From: Dendrophyllia cribrosa
Lineage: Eukaryota; Cnidaria; Anthozoa; Scleractinia; Dendrophylliidae
Direction of reading: 5' to 3'
DNA: 64,000 nucleotides
Assembly (NCBI GenBank): GCA_024195265.1
Contig: JAJLRJ010000002.1
Location: forward strand, 49,437,611 to 49,501,610
Part shown: piece after piece, positions 58,350 to 64,000 of the stretch
Position numbering within the stretch: position 1 is the stretch's first letter
How the letters are laid out: each line of letters begins with the position of its first letter
The notes under the pieces: model-generated
The model's input: only the letters and a program-made list of their open reading frames with translations
Databases searched by the model: none
Told to the model about the DNA's origin: nothing
Program-made: the position numbers and the translations under genes

Positions 58350-59378
58350 CTAAATAAAGCAGTTCAGAATAATAATGACTAAATAAGAAATAAAAAATTT
58401 CCAAGACTATAATGACAATATGGCTGTAGTGCATTTGACCTAAGGAATCTATAATCTCAAGTATTCTTTACTTTTCTATTGACTTTCTCTTCACCTGTAT
58501 TACCGTAATCAGATAAGGTGTATATGTTTTTTGTATTGTGTGATAGAAACAAATAAAGTCGAAAGTTGAATGTTGAAAAATCTGTTGAATTCATGAGGCC
58601 TTTTCTGTTCTGTTATAACCATATAAACAAGCGCTGCATGCACAATCAAATGGCTTTAAGGGCCTGGTCGCACTGCAGTCAAAAACAAAAATTAGCCCGT
58701 GCAAAAAATTCCATAAATTTGAAACCGCAAACGGAAGTTTAAAAAAATTGAGAACATTTAAGGGTTGCACTGTCCGTCCATGCTGTCCATGTCCATGTCT
58801 TTTGTTTTCCTCGTTTTTTTCAAAATCAGCCTGCCCCACCCATACACTACGGCGTCTTGTTTGAAGTTTAGCCTTAATTTCCAATTTTTTTTCAAATTTG
58901 CTGATGATAATGATTATTAATTAAAAATAATATACACGCGAAAAAAAAAAAATTGCGAAAATACCGGTCGCATTAGGAAAGTTGATATGATGACAGATTT
59001 TTATCTTAAAAAAAGACAAATTTAATCAAAATTTCCCTAGTGCGACCAGACCCTAAGCCGTCCCGTAAATACGAAACAAGGTAAGGTTGATTTTAGAGGC
59101 CGGAAAAAAAAAGACTTAAGCGGCTATTTCTTATCTTGCAACAAAGACAAGAAATGCCATCCCTATTGTTTTTCGAGCTAGCAAACAAATGACGGCATAA
59201 CTAAACATTCTAAAGTCGTAAGAGCTAAACTCTGAAGGTCTAGTACACAACACCACGGACTCCACAAGAGTCATTTCAGGCCTGTCAACATAGTCCCTTA
59301 TAGTGCCAATGTCTTTGAATCGAGTTGCTTAAATGGCTTGTTGAAATGCTTGGTTTGCCATTCGAGCAACCCGCCCCT

Positions 59379-59426
<48 letters not shown>

Positions 59427-60780
59427 AAGAAAGAAAGAAAGAAAAGAAAACAACAACAAAAACAAAAAAAACGTGGAGAACCGAAGAAAATGATTGCCTC
59501 TAAAATTATACCAAAATGTGCCTCAAGGATAAGCAAACAGCTACTTAAAACGGCATTTGCTGATAATAAATGGTCATGTTCTGAATTACCTAGGGTCTAT
59601 ACCTCCAGTAGGAAATTATAACATCAGGTCAATTAGCAATCTTTATTGGCATCTTAAGTACAGGGATTCAGGTAACGATTGAGGAAGCCATGTGCAAGCG
59701 GTTTTATCAGTCGTCTTCTGTTCTGAGAATTAGTTTTTTGAATTTGTAGTTAATTGTTTGTTTGGTCGCAATGAAACAAGCATTACCAAAGCATATTTTC
59801 ACTTGCATCAGTCTACTTTTATCCTCTGATCTCTTAGTGATGTCCTGTGAATTTTCATAAACATTTCTGAAGGCACAGGTATGCATCCATGTTCAGGTTT
59901 GCTGCACATACCTGCTCGACAGTTCGTTCCAGAGAATCCTAAAACACATTTACACCGATACCCTTTACTGGTGAATCCGGCCTGACATGTGCCATTGTTA
60001 AAACAAGGGCTGCTGCTGCAGGGATTCTGAAATCAAATCAGTGCCATATAACTGAATCTACTCAAACATTGCAGCAAAAAAATCAATAATTATCAGATCA
60101 GATCAATTTTTTGCCAAAGCCGAATTCGTCTGCTCGCCACTAACAAATCAAGATATTTTGCTCAACCTAGTCCATATGCAAAAATTGATAATTGCTTCAT
60201 ATCGAACTTCGTCGTTCGCATATTATCCGCTCGTGAAATATCTCACGGCCTTATCAAACTTTTTCCTTTTTGTTTTCTATATTGTTCATTCCAACTTTAT
60301 CTATCTAAGTAAGCGATATTCTTAAAGTCGTTTATTTAAAATAAAATGATCATAATGCATAGACGCTAATTCCTTTAAAATAAACTATTTTTGAAACTTA
60401 ACAATCAGTAAGCGAGTTAACTTTTCACGACTTTGAAAAGTACTGACCTGATAATTTGATAATTTTTGGCTGTCATTTTAATGCATTCACTTATTATAGG
60501 CTTCATTTTAATGCACACTTTACCTCGATAGCCAGATAAGTGTGAGCTGCTGTCTCCTTTAGGTCAGAAGCAAATTCATTTTCATCAGTGACATTGTTTA
60601 ACTCGCATTTAAGCTTTCCGCCTTTCAAAGGTCCCATATTTATGGACACACAGTTGGGTTCCATATAGCAGTTCACTCGGCAGCTCCCTTCATTAGGCAC
60701 CTCTTCACTGTGTATCACGTGACTCTTCATGGCTTTGTTTGGTATTGGTTCTTTGAACACAATGAAGCGGTCTTCCTGGT
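57742..60780 (-). CDS. PAN-EGF-fibrinogen-like secreted protein, gene B (5' exon lost)
   Basis: Duplicate of gene A: PAN exon 60524-60780, EGF exon 59912-60026, fibrinogen-like exon 57742-58349. All three are open with conserved splice sites. Changes from A include CKCVLGF in the EGF, QEDRF at the PAN start, and Tyr for Cys at SGSYVID in the fibrinogen-like domain, where every other paralogue also has Tyr. The intron donor above the PAN exon (about 60893) is present, but the sequence breaks off within the exon that should precede it, so no start codon or signal peptide exists here. Possibly a non-functional or chimeric gene. Confidence 0.78.
58658..59056. mobile_element. MITE in gene B intron
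   Basis: Counterpart of 15725-16122 with the same GGCCTGGTCGCAC / GTGCGACCAGACC ends. Confidence 0.7.
59380..59416 (+). repeat. Poly-C tract in gene B intron
   Basis: 37 C at the position of the 29-C tract of copy A; a length difference between the two copies. Confidence 0.95.
59912..60026 (-). CDS. Gene B exon: EGF-like domain
   Basis: Equivalent of 16967-17081, six Cys kept, same length and phases. Pro to Val change in CKCPLGF. Confidence 0.84.
60524..60780 (-). CDS. Gene B exon: PAN/Apple domain
   Basis: Equivalent of 17599-17855, 257 nt. It differs at a few residues (EVPNEG for EVLNEG, ELNN for EINN). Splice acceptor and donor are kept. Confidence 0.8.
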
Positions 60781-60830
60781 CTGTTTTAAAAAAGTGTGTT
60801 AATAAAAAAAAAATGAGTTTATAATTTCAC

Positions 60831-60931
60831 CAAAAGATATGTGACGGTAAACTGTAAATTAGCCCCCAAAATAGGATATTGTTACTTACCGAAACAGCCT
60901 TATTTTGGGGGCAGAAACATATCTTTTGAAT
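60831..60931. repeat. Imperfect fold-back spanning the copy B breakpoint
   Basis: CAAAAGATATGT ... GCCCCCAAAATAGG on the left is mirrored by CCTTATTTTGGGGGC ... ACATATCTTTTG on the right, with the duplication end in the loop. In copy A the left arm reads GAAAAGAATGT, a worse match. Confidence 0.8.
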
Positions 60932-61210
60932 ATGTAGTGTACAATTATAATTATCTATGCGAATATGCATTCAATTGTGCCTTACCACGAAGAAATATGC
61001 GCTTGTTAATTAAGTCTTGCCTTGATGACTCGTTTTCACCATAGAACATTTAAGAGAGTGTCCACCATAGGACCAGGCAGGAGGTGATAATACTCAAATC
61101 ACCGATTTCGCTCAAACTTGGCACAAAGGTTGAGGGTCATGAGTAGATACATGTACCAAAATATAAAGTCAAAATTTTTTATTCTCTCTGAGTTGTAGGG
61201 TCCCCCCCCC

Positions 61211-61252
<42 letters not shown>

Positions 61253-62213
61253 TGGCCATTTGGCACAAATTTATGCATATTAATTAGCTAAATTTAGTCG
61301 AGTGGTAAGACAACAAAAATAGTAGCCTGGGAATAAAAACTACTAAATCGTATTCTATATTGATCGGTCTTGTAGCAAAATGTGTTATTAGAATCAGTTG
61401 CTTTGATTTGTTGCTTTCCCAATACTGTAAATGAAGGGCATGTTTGGTCATTTTCACGAGACGCCAAAATTAGGTCATTTTAGATCTTAATATCTCCAAT
61501 GGGCAACAAGCTAACAACGTAGTTTTATTACTAGAAGTAAGAGGTATCTTTATGCTTACGAAAAATATAATAAAATTTTTGGGCAACTAAATAGCGTTTT
61601 AGTGTGAAGGAATTTTTGCACCTCACTCAACGATTTATACGTTTTTCTGGCGATTTCATCAAAATTCGGTAATTAAAAAAAGTGGTTTAATTCTAATGAA
61701 ATTGCAAGAAAAAGACAGCAAATGTTCAGCTAAGCATCAGTCTGCTTATAACAATCCTAGAATTAGCGGGAAGAGCTTTTTGAAGCACATTTCATGAAGT
61801 TTGTAAATAAGGGTTTCATCTGTCTTACTTCATTTTCAATGCGAAAAACAATGGGACAATACACCACAATAACTCTGAATTTTACTTTCAGGCACAATAA
61901 CGGACACAAAAAAAAAAACAAAGGCTGATACATACATATCGTGTAAGTGCTTCGGACGCATTGTTAGGGTCCATTGCGATCCGGCCAAATCCAGTATATT
62001 TTTAAAAAGTTCGATCTCTTATTCAGCTCTTCGTCGATATTTATCGTGCAGTTCATCGCTGTTGACTTTGCTATGAGAATATTCATTGATACCTTGCTGT
62101 AATAGCTCCAGTTTATGCCCGTAAGAGTGAGACAAATCTAACAAATAAGTTATAAAGCAGCAGAACCATAAACGCCATCGAAAAGTGTCAACATAATGTT
62201 TGGGAAACATTCT
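60932..62213. other. Non-coding DNA with long poly-C tract
   Basis: No gene recognised. 35 C at 61212-61246 after a shorter C run; otherwise AT-rich unique sequence. Confidence 0.4.
61212..61246 (+). repeat. Poly-C tract
   Basis: 35 consecutive C. Confidence 0.95.
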
Positions 62214-64000
62214 CCCCCATTTTGAAGTTAAATTTTTGTGCCTGTGTTGTGGTCAGTATGGACAACGGACTACTGGATTACCGGATCGACGGACCACGGA
62301 CTACGCATAATATAACGGATAATATGGAGTAAAACGCATGCAGCATATAAGATTTGGACTGGTTAATTTTTACAGTCGATTTTTAAACATTGATTTTTTC
62401 GAACTTTAGAAATAAAGATTTGTGACCGGTAAAATTCAGTACTAAAGAGTCTGGGAAATCGGAGGATTCCTTGATGACAGTTATCTTTTTTTTTTTGTCT
62501 TTTGCTACCAAAAGTAGCAAAATGTTTAATGTTTCACATTTTACAACTGTTGCAGAAACTATTTGCAATTTCAGCATTTTTCCGAAAAATTTGAATTTTT
62601 AGTAGCGCCATAACCCAAAATATTTATCTTATCTTGTAGAGCACATCACAGGCTATCTATTATAGATAATATATTTCCGAAATACTGTAAAAGCGCAAAA
62701 ACCCAAGGGAGGAGTTGCAACTACTCCCCCCCCCCCCCCCCCCCCCCCTCCCCCCCGCACTTTTTGAAATTCATGGCATAAAACTTTTCATTTCGTTATT
62801 TGGTTGTACTTGGATGAGTTTCGAGTATAGAGTAATAAGAAGAAAATTTTCAACGAATCATTCAAAAGGCAATCAACCTAACAAGTTATCTGTTTCCATG
62901 CCTGAAGGTTTGATTTGAGCCCATCATGTCTCATGCGCAGTAAATAATATACAGGTAAGAATAAGATACAAAAAGGTTTTGATTTATTTTTAAATATAAC
63001 TAACTAGATGCTTTTAAATATTATGTAGTAACATACATAGTTGTAGTATAACTTTCCTACCGATCCCTTACTTGGCCTTAACGGAGACGTGCGGCCCGAC
63101 AGGGTACGTTACTACAAATGGGGTTCTTGTCTTTAACGGGGTCACGATTCCATCACTTTTTGTCTTAAACGGGGTATCTTTTCTTGGCCTAATGCCACAT
63201 TCAGGATAAGCATATATATTATTTTATAGAAACCTTATCACAAGCCGGATTTCAACCAGTATTTTGTTGGCTCTGACGTCCATTAACTGCGGTATTGATA
63301 CACCCCTTCCCCGCCCCGGAAGAACTTTCTAGAGAGGTTTATCTCTTTCTCTCAGATATTTTTCACAAATACAGACATCCACTATTCTCGATTACATAAC
63401 AATCAGTAGCATATTATTTTCCCCACTTTTTAAAAATGCTTTTTTTTAATCCGCTAGTTTGTAATCTGTAGTTCATAGTCCGTAATCCATAGCCCCTAAT
63501 CCGTGGTCCATAGTCTTGTCTCTATGTTTCATATTGCGGAGCTTAGCCTTCAAAATGGCAGAGAATGTTTACTTCTGTCTCCAACCTTATGAGCTAGTCT
63601 AGATCCACCAAGGGCTCATACTATGTTTCATCCTCAAACCGAAATGAAAAAAAAAAAATCCAAGCAAAAAAACAACAACAAGAAACACAAGACAAATGTG
63701 GAATTATTTTAGAGCTGTCAAGGAATCATTCGATTTTCCAGACTCTTGAGTATTGAATTTTCTGGTCACAAATCTTAAGTTATGGACTGTTTTCTGCAGT
63801 TCTAAATAATCAATGTTTGAAAATCGGCTGTAAAAATTAACCAGTCCAAATCTTATATCCTGTATGCGTTTTACACCAAGTTATCGGTTATATTTTGCGT
63901 AGTCCGTGGTCCGCACGAGTTGTCCGTCGATCCGGTAATTCGGTAGTCCATTGTCCATACTGACCACAACGCAGGCTCGAAAATCTAACTTCAAAATGGC
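62214..64000. mobile_element. Element with ~260-bp inverted ends, right end at window edge
   Basis: 62214-62475 is matched in reverse by about 63717-64000 (shared GACTGGTTAATTTTTACAG, GACGGACCACGGACTACG and TTTTGAAGTTA at the outer end). The interior is non-coding with TTAACGGGGT phrases (63075-63180) and TCCGTAATCC-like repeats (63450-63520). Probably a non-autonomous DNA transposon. Confidence 0.72.
62726..62748 (+). repeat. Poly-C tract
   Basis: 23 C, then T and 6 more C. Confidence 0.95.

Larger units (their letters stand above)
42912..60896. repeat. Segmental duplication, copy B
   Basis: Second copy of the 1-17962 block. Differences are mostly single-base homopolymer indels plus occasional substitutions and a ~20-bp indel near 53976. 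DNA just left of it (42433-42911) is the continuation of the gene cut by the window start in copy A, so the unit probably extends left in both copies. The right break lies between the 5' splice site of the PAN exon's intron and new sequence, inside an imperfect fold-back. Confidence 0.93.

Noticed and set aside
57742..58434. Reading the fibrinogen-like exons as single-exon proteins starting at MHYSHIV
   Set aside because: A splice acceptor lies in this frame at 58349 and all paralogues join here in phase 1; the extra N-terminus is intron sequence, although hydrophobic.

Overview
The window is nuclear DNA of an animal, most likely a cnidarian and probably a stony coral or close relative. The evidence is spliced genes with GT/AG introns, AT-rich intergenic DNA, many short inverted-repeat elements, a LINE, a tRNA-derived element, and a family of secreted PAN/Apple plus Caspr-type fibrinogen-like proteins of a kind I associate with corals and anemones. 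There are no prokaryotic operons, CRISPR arrays or rRNA genes. The lineage is inferred from gene style; I ran no search.

Layout. (1) 1-17962 and 42912-60896 are two same-orientation copies of one ~18 kb segment, nearly identical and differing mainly by small indels. Copy A is followed within 280 bp by a 500-N gap (18243-18742). (2) Each copy carries, in order: a degenerate multi-exon minus-strand gene with a C2H2 finger and a possible RNase-H-like core; a 7.5 kb LINE insertion with a 15-bp target duplication, whose 5' half is inverted and whose 3' end is invaded by a 2.9 kb DNA transposon; a ~0.7 kb dispersed repeat; a TTAA-flanked MITE; and a minus-strand PAN-EGF-fibrinogen-like gene lacking a visible 5' exon. 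(3) Between the copies (18743-42911) lie three more minus-strand paralogues of the simpler PAN-fibrinogen architecture (24664-27098, 31134-32633, 35177-37624), amid a Penelope/GIY-YIG relic, a TIR element with internal pol III boxes, several MITEs and near-perfect palindromes. (4) 60897-64000 is non-coding, with poly-C tracts and an element with ~260-bp inverted ends that runs to the window edge.

The functional theme is a tandem array of five secreted, cysteine-rich candidate adhesion or matrix proteins, all on the minus strand. Three are of SP-PAN-FIB type (one with a frameshift) and two are the segmentally duplicated PAN-EGF-FIB type. Downstream and upstream flanks of the paralogues also align, so whole gene blocks were copied. 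Everything else is mobile DNA or decaying gene copies. The two ~18 kb copies may be a true recent duplication or an assembly (haplotig) artefact; the adjacent N gap makes the second possibility serious.
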